From Sapria himalayana (lineage: Eukaryota; Streptophyta; Magnoliopsida; Malpighiales; Rafflesiaceae): a stretch of DNA of 64,000 nt. How positions within the stretch are numbered: the stretch's first letter is position 1; the number at the start of each line of letters is the position of its first letter. The position numbers and the translations under genes were made by a program. The notes under the pieces are model-generated. The model was not told the DNA's origin. It saw nothing but the letters and a program-made list of their open reading frames with translations, and did no database searches. Below, piece by piece: positions 48,798 to 60,399 of this stretch. The DNA is taken from positions 9,188,891 to 9,252,890 of the forward strand of contig JAREIK010000801.1 of NCBI GenBank assembly GCA_029783825.1, given 5' to 3'.

Positions 48798-51700
48798 TAG
48801 AGGTGTTAAGTGAGTTGGGCAGCCTGAGGCATGGCTTGAGGTATGGTCGAAATTAGTTGTGTTAGGCCTAATATGGCATTGTCCAGAACCATGCCTAGAC
48901 CAGGGTCTTGCTGTCTAGAGGCACAGCTCAAGACGTGTTGGGCCATGGGCAGCCATGCCTTGTGTTTATGAGTCAATGGTATAAATGCATGATCTAGCCC
49001 ATAACCCATTAGCATAAGGCATGGCCAGGAATGACCCACATGCATGTCCTGGTAAGCATGGTCTAGAGGCACATGACCTATGACCCTATATTGGACTTGG
49101 GTCATGGGGTCATTGGTCATGGACTCACGGGCTAATGGGGTTTGATTGTTCTACCCAATGTTTTTTTTAAAGGCTTGTGCTCCAAGGTCATGTTGATTAT
49201 GATTTCACATGATGGCCACTAGCACAAAAAATTATAGGTGCAGCTTGTCACTTTCTATGACGACAAAAAAATAAAACATAAAACAATATTTAATAAATAT
49301 CTGACAATATGCAGCCATTAGATTTGTTTCCAATGGTTACAACAAAAGTTTGATGACTATTAGATTTTTTTCCTTTAAAAATATAAATAAATTAAAAAAA
49401 AATATAGGTTATTTTAATCTAAAAAATTATATATATATATATATATTAGAAAATTCTAGAATTTCATTCTCTCGTCTCATCTTTTATTTTTTATTTCTTT
49501 CTCTCTATGCTCTTTTAACTCCTAGCTAGTCATATTATGATTTTTAAAGTTGTGGAAACTATGGTATGAGCTTCTACTAAGATATATTAATGTGGTGTGG
49601 TTGTGATTGTGGTTGTATGTGGTACATGATTTTTTTTAGTTTTATATATTTTGTTATTATTTTGTTACATTAAATATTATTCTAAATATAATTAAAAAAT
49701 GAAAAGTATTGAGTTTAATAATAATAAATTTGATTTATATTTAGATAATAACGAAAACTTGACTAAAAGGCCTGAAGTCAAAACTAGGTTCTCTCAAATG
49801 GTTTCGTCTCAAATCCATTTACCTAAAAAATCTAAAACTATGTAAACTTTAGTAGTATAGACTCACTTTAAGAAAATAAAATAAAATTGTAGGTATGTCG
49901 AAAAAGAATCAGTACAATGTATATATTATAAAAATATACATATGTGTAGAAGTGCATGTGGTATTGGTCACCTTAAGAATCATGTCAATCAATATATGAA
50001 AAATATGATGCATTAACCTATACAAACTCAACTAAGCTATAAGGTCTTTGAAATATGATCAAATTCAACTTCTTTGACTCCCTTCATATACTATAATGAT
50101 TTTATGGGAAAAGTTATGGAGAAATTTTTGATTATGTCTATGGATCTTTCGATTAGATTTTCAGAGGATCTTAGGGTAGATAATATTATGCATGCCTACT
50201 TCCATCTTGCATATCATAAGACTCCTAGTTCTACAAGCTTGAATTATATAATAACATATTATAAGTTAGAAAAAAATAAATAATTAATAAATATAAGAAA
50301 CATAGTTGAATAGTATCTATGATGTTAGATATTTATACTAGCCATGATGAAGCATCATTCATATGTCTCATGATGGTTCTACCATATATTAGTGTATAAT
50401 GATACTTTTTAAGGAATATGACATTTAAAATAAAATGTTTTGTATCCTTTTCAATAATACTTCTAATAATAGAGTTACCATTAGTATATTTGTTAAAACT
50501 ATTAGAGATGTTTTGTTAGGTAAAAATTTTACATTTGGTATATGTGTCACATAATTAACCTAATAGCATGGGCAGGAATACAAGTTGCTTTAGAAAAAAA
50601 AAGAAATTTACTAAAATACCTTAATATACATAACAGACAATAAGAGTTTAGCAGTCTCTTTTTGTCAACAAGTCTTATAAAAATTTTAAATATATGTGAG
50701 TTATTGTTGGAATTATACTTACCTTCTGTTAGAGTCATATGTTGGCTACTATTGTGTGATATCCAATTATATAAATAGTAAGAGTAACAAACTTATTATT
50801 GATTATTCAAAATGAGATATAGAAATTTTTATTTATGAGATTTTAGAAGATTTTTTATGACATAATCAACATATATTCATCTATATATACTTTCACCACT
50901 TATATTGAACTTGAGTACATGTGCTACTATAATAGTATATTTAGCAAGTATAAAGGATATCATGCATTTAGTATCATGGCTATTGTGATGAAAACCAAGT
51001 ATGTAAAATACTAGTCATCCATTCCAATTTTGTATTATTTGGCTACCTAAATGGATCCCAAGTTTAAGGTGAAAAAGTTATAAAATATATTAAGATACAT
51101 AACTACTTGCATGAACCAAGTAGATAAACTAGAATATTTTATACATTAAAAAATCAAATATCATATTAACATATTACAATACTAAGTATGATAGTTGTAG
51201 CAAAGTTTTGAGTATAGACATGAATACCATATTTAGAGATGCTAATTTTTCCATTTAGTTAGCGATAGGAAAATGATGTGATTGTCCATTGAATATGAGC
51301 GAGCTATCTTTATACCTAGATATCGATTAATATTCTATCCTTTTACATTTTAATAATAAGAATTTAGATATTTTGAGTTACAAGAAATTATGCAGATCAA
51401 CCTATCATGTACTTTATAAGTTCACACATGATCTACTAATACCTCTGGTATCTAACACAATATCAAAGTTTATTTTTTCTATTATAGACAATATTATTTT
51501 ATATAGGAGATTAAGACTATGACTAGATATCATAGAGATACTTATATACATAAATGATTGTGAAGATTTGAGGTTGGGAATTCAGGATAAAGTGAAAGAG
51601 TTGCTAGCGAACGATAACTTATATGACATCAAAATCAAGAATATTGAGGCTACAACTAATAATACCTTCAGACACATATAAGATGATGATGATTTGTATT

Positions 51701-52171
51701 TATATCCACACTATCATACTACAGAAATCATTTTGATGATAATGAACTATGCCATCCTGGATTATTTTTTATAATATGATATTATTTTTTATTTTTTTAT
51801 TTTTGTTGGTTATGTTTCATGTTATGTTATTTATTTTATTGATATTATGTTTACGAAATATTTTTTTTCATTTAAGTGATTTTTTATTTTTATTTTTTTG
51901 CATAAATATAAAATTAATATTTTAACTATGCACATAAATATAAATTTAAAATTTTAATATATTTTTATTTTGGCATGACCTGACACAATCCGACACAACC
52001 CAACATGCCCTAGCATGAATATGCTCGACTATAGGCCAAATGAGCCATATCGGGCCTATTAAATTATATGTCATGTTGTGCAAGCAAGGCATGATATCTA
52101 TATCATGTCATGTCAAGCACACCATGGTGGCATGACTGAGCCACATAAAAATAGGTCATGTCGACACTATA
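48798..52171 (+). mobile_element. Decayed autonomous-type hAT element
   Basis: It begins TAGAGGTGTTAA and ends TCGACACTATA, close to the fresh hAT ends in inverted orientation. Both ends carry degraded GGCATGG/GGCCCG-type subterminal sequence (48,810-49,140 and 51,970-52,160), the decayed form of the GGCACGG words in the fresh element. A hAT transposase pseudogene lies between them. The target duplication is uncertain. CACTATAT precedes the left end, and CACTATAA overlaps the presumed right end at 52,165-52,172, so the right boundary may be off by several bases. Confidence 0.75.
49740..51700 (+). pseudogene. hAT transposase pseudogene (BED finger to dimerisation domain)
   Basis: A BED-type zinc finger lies at 49,918-50,010. 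The first Cys is kept (QCIYYK), the second is changed to Tyr, and CGIGHLKNH keeps both His. Further on, LIMSMDLSIRFSEDLRVDN near 50,130 fits the hAT core (family form PIRFSEDP). MCHIINLI near 50,545 corresponds to RCCAHILNLI. MDPKFKVKKL is at 51,051-51,080. The C-terminal dimerisation part shows IPLVSNTISKFIFS near 51,440 (family form IPVSTVASESAFS) and ILICINDCEDL near 51,540. Most of it stays in frame between scattered stops. It is inactive, but it shows which transposase clade served these ends. Confidence 0.85.
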
Positions 52172-52254
52172 ATCTTGAATAATATAATTGTATGTATACA
52201 TAGTAAATTTATATAAAGAAACAATATAATTTGTTCTAATTTATTTTACCATTA

Positions 52255-52450
52255 TCAACATAATATAATAGTTGATGGTTGAGTTATTATCAATGAGATA
52301 TAATAGTTAATAGTTTTATATTTTTCAATGTAATATAATACTTGATGGTTTCCTTTAATATATAGGATATAATAATTGACAATTTGACCATTCTCAGCAA
52401 GATATAATAGTTAAAAGTTTGACTTTTAAATAAGATACAATAGTTGTAAT
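52255..52450. repeat. Minisatellite, about six units of roughly 34 bp
   Basis: The word 'atataatagttga' recurs near 52,265, 52,298, 52,333, 52,366, 52,402 and 52,433. Related text ('tggtttgaccattctcaaca') separates the copies. It lies between the hAT element and the CACTA element. Confidence 0.8.
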
Positions 52451-53319
52451 TCATATTTATTTATTGGAAGTATAATTGATTTGAACCAAACATCTCATTG
52501 ATTTAGTTATATGTTACATGTACTTGTAGTGTCGACACTATTAAAAATCACTAAATTACCACCCAATTTTTTGGTAGGTAAACAATATTATATGGTTAGT
52601 AAAATCATTTACTGACCATTTACCAACCTATATATCTAGTCACAATTTTCTCGGTCGATATTTATTTTACTGACAAATATTCATTTGGTCAATAAATTAC
52701 CAATCATTTACCGAACATTTACCAACAAACAATTTTCGACTATTTTCGGACTCTTTAACGATCGAAAAAATTTGGTCAATTAATAACGGCCAAATTGCGA
52801 CCAAAAACCGACCAAATATTTTTAATATAATAGGTCGGTATATGGTCTCCAATTGGTCGGTTTAATTTTTAAATATATTTTTTTTTCCTTTTTGAGTTTG
52901 ATATATTGCTTCTAAATTAATACATTCAATCATCCAACCTAGTGTCATTATCGTGATGCTGAGATGTATATGGTCTGTATGGTGAGATGTCAGGTACTAG
53001 GGTTGAGCTATCTATTATAGCAAATTCTAATTCGGTTGCTATAGGTGCTGCTGTAGGTGCTGCTATAGGTAGTGCAATAGATGCTCTAACTAGAGCATTA
53101 TGCCGAATAATTTGAGGTAGATCATCAGGATTGAATTGCAGTCCACCTTCCTAACACTTCTTTGTAAGCCAGTCAAAATCCAGAAGCAACTCATCCCTAT
53201 CATCCTCATAGTTGATCATGCCTCACTCGGTATCGGCCAACTGATACTGTATCACATTTCACATCGCGTCATGAAAGTCCTCCATCATCGAGAACAAAAT
53301 AAAAAATGGTTCTGAAGAT

Positions 53320-54800
53320 GGAACTTCATTATCTCATCGTCTATGTGAGTAGAATGATAATGTCGACTTACCGACGCTATAGATGAGCATCTTCTCCTTT
53401 CCATCAACAGCCTCATACCAAATTTGGTTCATATCAACCGATAGAGCTGATGAATCAGAACTACTTGTTGTACCATCACATGAACTTGAAATTGACTGGG
53501 AATACGCTTGAGTCGCTATAGCTAATATTTCCTCATATCTCACCTAATTAACATGTAAAATAAGTATTATAATTAATCTTCAAAAAAAAAGAGAGAAGTA
53601 ATTTTATTTTAATGAAACTTACATTTACTGCACGCGATCTCTGATCAACAAAAGTTTGAAACGAATTCAATTTAAAAAGCGAGGAGCACTAGGCCATAAA
53701 ATAAGTAATTTTATGGCCCTCCATGTGCATGTATCTGAATAAGCGAGGAGCACAGGGCTTCTTACCCTCCATTCGTGTCTTTATTTAGAAAAAAAAACAT
53801 ACGACAATTCGATTGATAAAAAAAATCATTCTGAGACATTAAAAATAGGCATAATTGAACACATTTCACAAAGTAATAAACATAAGAATTATAAATTAGA
53901 AATAGTACCAATGCTCATTCATACTCACGCATTGAGCGAGATCCACAAGTGTGTGTAGACATGTCACTACCCTCTCCAGCCCGCTCTGAGTGATGATTGC
54001 TACTCTATTTCTCACACCTCTTCCTATAATTAGGATCTTCCCATCTTCTCCACCACTCGTGGAAAACATGATCTGGTACACTCAAATCTTGTACTTTCTT
54101 CTTCAATCATTTATCTTTGACCTCGTACATGGTGTCTTTATACCGACTTACAGCATATTTGTAGAACAACATTTTGACCGCCTCCTTGGATTGTGTGCAC
54201 CTATAAACTTTCTACAATTATTAATTAAACATATTTAATTAGTGAACAAAAGAATAAATAAAGATGTAAAAATGTTAAGTAGTAATATATACCTTAAATT
54301 CTCTCCAAATCATCAATTGCTCTCTATCTGTCAGTGACTTCCAATTATGTCTATTAGGTTTAAAGGACTTCCTGAAAATTGTCTTCAGAATCCTAGAAAT
54401 TGAACTAGACAACTCTAACTTCATCTTGTACTCCAAAATTTAATTACAAGAAAGAAATAAATTAAGAAATGGATAAATCAAGAGTTATGTTTGATATCTT
54501 AATGATCGACAATTGTCAGATCAAACTGAGCAATAGGGAGATTCTCGTTTGTAGGGTGCTCTGAGGAAGAGTCTCCAACATTTCCATCCTTTACCTTCTC
54601 TACCTCCCACATCTAAACAATCATTCATCACAACCACAGGATCATTATGTGGATCAGTTTGCTGATGTTGTTGCCGCAGTACATTCAAATCTTCCTCTGT
54701 CTGGTGAGGGGTCTCATCCACCCTTGACCGTCTACCAAGATCAGGCATGCCTAAGGCCTTGCTGCCTCTACTAAAACTGGTAGGACCTAACAATGATTAG
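53320..54800 (-). pseudogene. Transposase_24-like (Ptta/En/Spm) gene remnant of the CACTA element, reverse strand
   Basis: Reading the reverse strand, an N-terminal polar segment lies at 54,520-54,790. It is followed by an exon with ISRILKTIFRKSFKPNR then NWKSLTDREQLMIW at about 54,300-54,425. The next exon (about 53,940-54,210) carries YKDTMYEVK, VFHEWWRRWEDPNYRKRCEK and THTCGSRSM. FVDQRSRAVNV and YEEILAIATQAYSQS lie at 53,490-53,660. The order W...L.R ... WW..W ... GSRS ... YEEIL fits the plant Ptta/En/Spm second-ORF family. Exon limits are approximate, and in-frame stops are present. Confidence 0.75.
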
Positions 54801-54839
54801 AATGTATACCAATTTACTTTAATGAGTTTCCTAACATGA

Positions 54840-55150
54840 TGAATATACTCAAGCTAGCATGAGTTGGTTCCATGATAGCTAGCCCGACATGAAGTATATT
54901 TTATGATGAATATGTGGTTAGCTTGGGTTTGATACATGTTAATCTAAGTTGATTCCATGCTAGTTTGGGTTGATTCCATGCTAGTATGGGTTCATTCCAT
55001 GTAGCCTGGTTAGTTTTAACCTAGCCTAGTTGAGGTCCGAGTTAGCCTACGTTGGTTATCTAGACTAATATGGCCCACATAGACTAGTGTATCTAGCTAG
55101 GTTAATATTGCATGTCTTGCAGCACACAAGCCATACCACATGCCACATTG
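54840..55150. repeat. Palindromic CTAGC-rich subrepeats inside the CACTA element
   Basis: The unit 'gttgattccatgctagtttg' and variants recur about four times, mixed with 'tagcct' and 'ctagcc'. The style is similar to the inside of the decayed hAT at 6,993-7,517, so this may be a further non-autonomous insertion whose ends are lost. Confidence 0.6.
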
Positions 55151-56409
55151 GCTTGTTGGTCAATTATACATATCTGTTAGGAGATATAAAGATCATGTCT
55201 TTTGAGTTTTGATCTCAATACTCAAGATATATATAAGATTTTCTAAATTATTCATCAAAAATATGATTTGTAGAAATCATTTCATTTTCTATGAATAAGA
55301 GTCAAATTAGGGTTTTTGTTTTTTTAATTTTTTTATTTTCTCTGATTTATCATCATTTTAACTAGAGATTTTGGCCATTTTAATAGTTAATTAATTTTGA
55401 TTTTTTAATTTTTTTTTCCATTTAGAGAATGCATTATGATAACTGATAAACATAAATATACAAATTAGTTATCTTGTTGAGGAATGCAGGAGAGAATGCT
55501 CGGGTTCAATATGTGCCCGATGAAGGAAGACTTACTACCAAAACCATAATGATGGGAGCATCAAGGAGAGAAACATGAAGGTGTGGATTAGGATTTTCCG
55601 AGCAATTATATTAGTAAATAAACACATAATCACATTAATACAAAAAAAAACCCTAATTCAACAAAACCCCTTTTCAATTAGGGTTAAAACATATGTAGAT
55701 CATCAAAAAACGAGACAACCATAAAACACTTCAAAATAAATTTTAAAATCAATTGAGTTTGAATTCAAAAATATAATCACTGGAATTTGATACGGACGTA
55801 ATTACAGAAACTTTCAATCCCAAAAGTAGTAGACAAATAGAAATTGAGTCTCTGAATAGAAGGATATAGAATCGAAAAAATGAAAAAAAAAATAAGAAAA
55901 AAATTAAAGAAAACATACCTTGAGAGGGATGAGATGAAGAACAATCACAGGTGTGAAGAATTTAAACCGGCATTCAGGGAGAGGGAAAAGAAGTGGCAAA
56001 AGATCCAGAAGCGAATGAACTGGAAAATAAAAGCTTGAATATATAAAAAAAGTTTTTTTAACCTGGTAATTACTGACCAAACTTTTGGTCTGTAAAAGGT
56101 CGATAATTAATAGGATAAAATTTTTTTGGGTCGCCTATTTACCAACCAATTTTTATTATTATTATTTTTGGTCGTAAATTGGTTGGTAATATGTCGGTAA
56201 TTTTTTGGCGCAAATTCCCGCCTAATTTTTAGACCAATTTCTGACCAACATTATTTGGTCGGTAAATATGGTTGGTATTTGGTCAGAAATTTGATCAGAA
56301 ATTTATTTTTTTGAGCAAACTCCTTTTTGGTCTCTAAATGGTCGTGATTTGGTTAGAAATTACCGACCTATTTTTTAGGTAGGTAATTTGGTTATTTTTA
56401 GTAGTGGTA

Positions 56410-57240
56410 ACCACCTATTTGTAATGTCTCATCTAATTGCACATCATTTGCTATTTGGTAATCAAAGTACAATTGTTTGGAATATTTTTGATTTGACTAT
56501 GATGCAAAATTACTTGATACAAATAAGAAAATATTAGATTAAGAAGTTTTAATGATTCAACAAAAAAAATTATGAAAAAAAAGCACATTGTATCTTGTTT
56601 TGTAAATTAAAGATATTTATATGAGAAATTGTATAGAGATTTTTTTATTGAGCTTAACATTCATTTTTCATTGTTAATCATTTTTTAGGTACGTTTAGTT
56701 TAGGCAAGGAATGATGGCTAAGCTTGCAAATGATCATTATAAAAATTGCCTAGGGTATTATTTTTGCATATTATTAATTTATAAGTTTGTTAGTTTAGTA
56801 AATTTTTGGAAGTTGTTTGGATAATATTATTTTAAAATGTGATTTTTAGTTTTAAAGTTAAGTATTGAGAATTTAAATTTGATTAAGCCACTATGAATAG
56901 GTATTTAATAATTTGTAACATCTAGTTACTTAATGAATGTTCTAGTCAATTAACATTTTGTGCATTTGGATTTGTAGTGTAAAATGACCAACCCCTTAGA
57001 GTGTGCCATGCACAATGACAAAGTGATTTAAAAGGAATTGGTTTAACATCTTAATGGAAACATGCTTATTTTACCTTTTAGAATATATGAGTAATTCTTA
57101 ATTTTAAGTTTCAACTTTATCTAGTCTAATATCTAGTTCATAGAATTTTGATTTGTTCTTTTGAATTTTTACTAACTAATTTAGTAGTAACTTTTGTTTT
57201 ATATAACTTCCATCTTCCATAGTCACTTTCATCTTTCCAA
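56410..57240. other. No gene recognised; probable leader of gypsy element 4
   Basis: AT-rich sequence between the CACTA end and the first recognisable gypsy gag residues. No domain and no clear LTR end are seen. Confidence 0.35.
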
Positions 57241-57249
57241 AGCAATCAA

Positions 57250-57585
57250 ATGAATGATGATATACATCTTCCACCTGAGAGATTATTTTCTATGAGTACT
57301 TAAGGGCTCTATTGATGCTTGACAAACTTGGCTAGTTTAGTTGAGCAACATACTAGGGCTTCTTAAACTAATGGTCAAGGTCAATCATCATCTATTATGG
57401 ATAACTCCTTTGTTGACTTTAGGAAGTTAGGTCCCATTACTTTTTTGATGCTTCAAATCTAACAAGGGTAGATGCTTGACTTCTAATGAAAAAGGAACTC
57501 TTTGATGTCATTGATTATTCTAAGGAACAAAAAGCCTCATTGCAACAATATTAAGATTGGCTCACACTTCTTCCAAAGATGATGC
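57250..57585 (+). pseudogene. Ty3/gypsy element 4, gag fragment
   Basis: Forward frames read FRKLG-PIT near 57,420, then RVDA-LLMKKELFDVIDYSKEQ near 57,470-57,530. These match the gypsy gag core usually written FRKLGPPxFxG ... EKIFxVIxCSEEQK. The match stops near 57,585, where an LTR-like block of a copia element begins. The gypsy gag end and pol resume near 60,390. Confidence 0.72.
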
Positions 57586-57589
57586 TTGT

Positions 57590-58380
57590 ATTATGGAGTT
57601 TCGATCTTGTTCATTGGAGTCATGACTGGACTAAAAAGCTATAATAGCTTATAGAATTTTGAATCACATCGTGAATGGAGTCAACATATTTTGGGTGGTT
57701 GGGACTAGATCTTATTTTTTGGATTGATGACTTGTATTGTGAAGTCCTGACTCATCTTAATTTGTAAGATATACTTTGGAGTTGTGACATGGAATTATTT
57801 TATCATTGCTTAACTTAAGTTATAACATATATTATGGTATCATGACTCTAGTTTGTGGCATCACATAATTATAATCATGACCTATTGTATATTGTTGTGA
57901 CTAACAACTTAAGAATTCAAGTGATGTACTATTCTTTAGAGTTATTACATGAATAAAGTTATGATATGTTGAGTGCATTCAGAACATAGGACTTAAGTAT
58001 GATAGGTGTTTTAATATACTTTATAAATACTTGTACATAAAACACGTGAAAGAGTGAGAAAACAAAATAATGTAAATGTTTTGTCACAAAGGGTGAATAG
58101 TGTGAAAAGTTTTAATTTGTATATTATGTGTTCCTCTCTCTCTCTCTCTTATGAGGGTGTACTTTTTTTATAAGATATTGATTCTTGATTTAGAGGGAGA
58201 TTACTCTATCTCATATTCCTATAATATTGGAAGTATTATTACACATTAGTATGATTCACCTTTTGAGATTCTAATATTTTGATATCAAAATCAAGTATAA
58301 TTTTTGCATGGATCCTTATTGTTTTGGAATCTAAACCTTGTATCTGATTATACTAATATTTAGTATTAAAGGATATCTAG
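57590..58380 (+). repeat. Probable 5' LTR of copia element 2
   Basis: It has a GTCATGAC-type first part (exact copy at 57,619) and a transition through 'cttaagtatgataggtgttt', then a (TC)n run near 58,135. It ends near 58,378, just ahead of AGTATCAGAT (58,386), which resembles the initiator-Met primer-binding site. An inverted relative lies at 43,500-44,400. The left end is not fixed. Confidence 0.6.
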
Positions 58381-58479
58381 CATACAGTATCAGATGAATG
58401 TTTGGAAATATAGCCGTGTTTGACACTTAAATCAAGGGTTTACTAGATCTATAAAAAGGTGAATCTAAGAATGGTAAGC

Positions 58480-59420
58480 ATGATAACATCAATGATTAAG
58501 ATCAAGAAGCTCATGAGCAAGAGTTTTGAACTATAGAAATTGAAAATGGAAGATCTCCTTCTTGATAGAGATTACTGGTCTGTAATTGAAGAATCAAAGT
58601 AATGATAAGCGATTAGGAATCAAAGATTGACTTCTATGAAGAAAGAAATTTTTGAAAAGTTAGATCAAAGAGCATGAGGCTTGATCTGACTGGATATAGT
58701 AGACAAAGTTCAGGTAAATATTTTTGGTGTGACAATCACAAAAAATCTTTGGAAGAAGCTATATTTGCTTTATCATAGCAAGTTGTTGGTGAACAAATAA
58801 TTTCAAATGAAAAAGTTGTAAAAGTTAAACTGTGGAGGAGGTTTATTCTTTTCTCTTGACATTTGCATGAATTTAACATACTGATCAGTAAGGATGACAA
58901 AGTGATTACTCTTCTTTTATTTACTTTATGATTCAGAAATAATTTGATTATCATCATTAATAGTAATATTATATAATAGTTTTATGAGGTATTTGTTTTA
59001 ACACTACTATTTAAGGATATGAAGAGGCAGATTATGAGGAAATACTCAAAGGATGCATTGTATGCGAGGGCAAAGTCTACATAAAGAGGTGTACGGTATG
59101 AAAGCATACCAAAGATAATAAGAAGATAAAAGAGCGAATAAGCTGAAGATGAGATATTGGAAATATAGCTTAGTTGGTCACTTCGCCAAGGATTGTTGGT
59201 GAAGCCAATTGCTAGTTGCGACCCAAGAAATTATAGGCTCAACAAACAAGGGTCCATCCATTGGTAGTGAAATTCATTTTGTTGAAGCATGCATAGCTCA
59301 TATTGATGAGAACACTTGATATAATGACAAAAGAACACAATATCACATGATTTTCTCATCAAAATTAGATTGTATTAATGTTCTTGGGAATGATATAGAC
59401 ATCTCAGCTTTTTCTGAGAT
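58480..59420 (+). pseudogene. Ty1/copia element 2, gag to protease start
   Basis: The gag part reads KMEDLLLDRDYWSVIEESK near 58,540, and EEAIFALS and SKLLVNK-type pieces follow near 58,750. The zinc knuckle near 59,150 reads YWKYSLVGHFAKDCW. It keeps the spacing and the last Cys, but the first two Cys are Tyr. A degraded protease start lies near 59,325 ('hmiFSSKL'). Stops are frequent. Integrase and RT are not recognisable afterwards, so the element is 3'-truncated. It is a relative of copia remnant 1 at 29.5-32.0 kb. Confidence 0.75.
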
Positions 59421-60390
59421 GTATATAGCCCACTAGGGTTATTAGTCATGTAGATTGTATCATGTGTATCGATGAATTGCCTTTAGCACATCTGATAAAT
59501 CAAATTACAACTCCCATGTGTGTTTCTAAGGATAGTGACATACAATAAGAATATATTTGTGTGCCTCTTAGAAGGGTTATAGACTATAAGATCATTTGTA
59601 TGGGAAACTCTATACATAGACTATTGGGAACAAGCTTATATGCTTGAGATATTTATCATATGGACTATGACATGAGTGATTAAATATCCAAGTATTATCC
59701 AATTATTTGGATACCCAAGACATTATGTAATTCTTAGATAGCCTATGACATATAAATAAGATCATGCACTTGAAGCATTCATCATGATGGGTGACTTTAT
59801 GTGCATCTAGCAAGTATAATAGGTTTATTATCATCCTCCTAATCACTTACATGAATTATTTTTGATGATTGGGTGATGAGCATGATAAGTGTGACATACA
59901 ATTGTCAATATCACGCACTTTATTATCTATGAACTAATAATTTGTACAATGTATGATCATGAAATAGATTAGTCCTTGAACCCTTTGAATTTGGTATCGA
60001 TTTTGAGCAAATACAATCAAATGTTTTGACACCATTCCAACTTAAAAATAACAATCTCTATGGGGTTGATATCTATACTCTGAGTTTACTTTATAACTTG
60101 TTATACAACTATACTTGCAATTATAAAAAGTTGGAATAGAAATCACTCACCATTTATGTTAGGAAAAAAAGTAAATCACTAATAGTGCATGATTGAAATG
60201 CTTTTGGAGAATGAATAATATTATTTGGAGATAATATAGAGAGGCCTTTTATAAATATTTTCTTAATAATGTATGACGTTAAATGTGAGAGAGGTTGTTC
60301 GCTTGGAACAAGGGGATATGATCGTGACCCTCTATGAGACTAGAATTATAATGATCTTTTGTTTTCCCCACAATTAATTATCATTGTGGA
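59420..60390. other. No gene recognised
   Basis: AT-rich sequence between copia element 2 and the resumption of gypsy element 4. Text near 59,990-60,150 ('ttggtatcgattttgagc', 'ggttgatatctatactc') has the look of an LTR, but no partner was found. The end of the block holds a T-run at 60,387-60,410. Confidence 0.35.
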
Positions 60391-60399
60391 GAAATTTTT

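Larger units (their letters stand above)
52536..56406. mobile_element. CACTA (En/Spm) transposon with matching ends
   Basis: It starts CACTATTAAAAATCACTAAA and ends with the near reverse complement (TTTTTAGTAGTG). About 21 of the first 25 bases pair. Both ends carry many copies of GGTCGGTAA / TTACCGACC subterminal words (52,550-52,870 and 56,060-56,400), as CACTA elements do for transposase binding. A reverse-strand gene remnant fills the middle. The 3-base flanks (CGA and GTA) do not match, so the target duplication has mutated or a boundary is altered. The TNP2 transposase is not seen here. Confidence 0.88.

Noticed and set aside
54521..54793. 90-codon reverse-strand frame as an independent gene
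   Set aside because: It lies inside the CACTA element, in line with the Transposase_24-like exons on the same strand, so it was included there.
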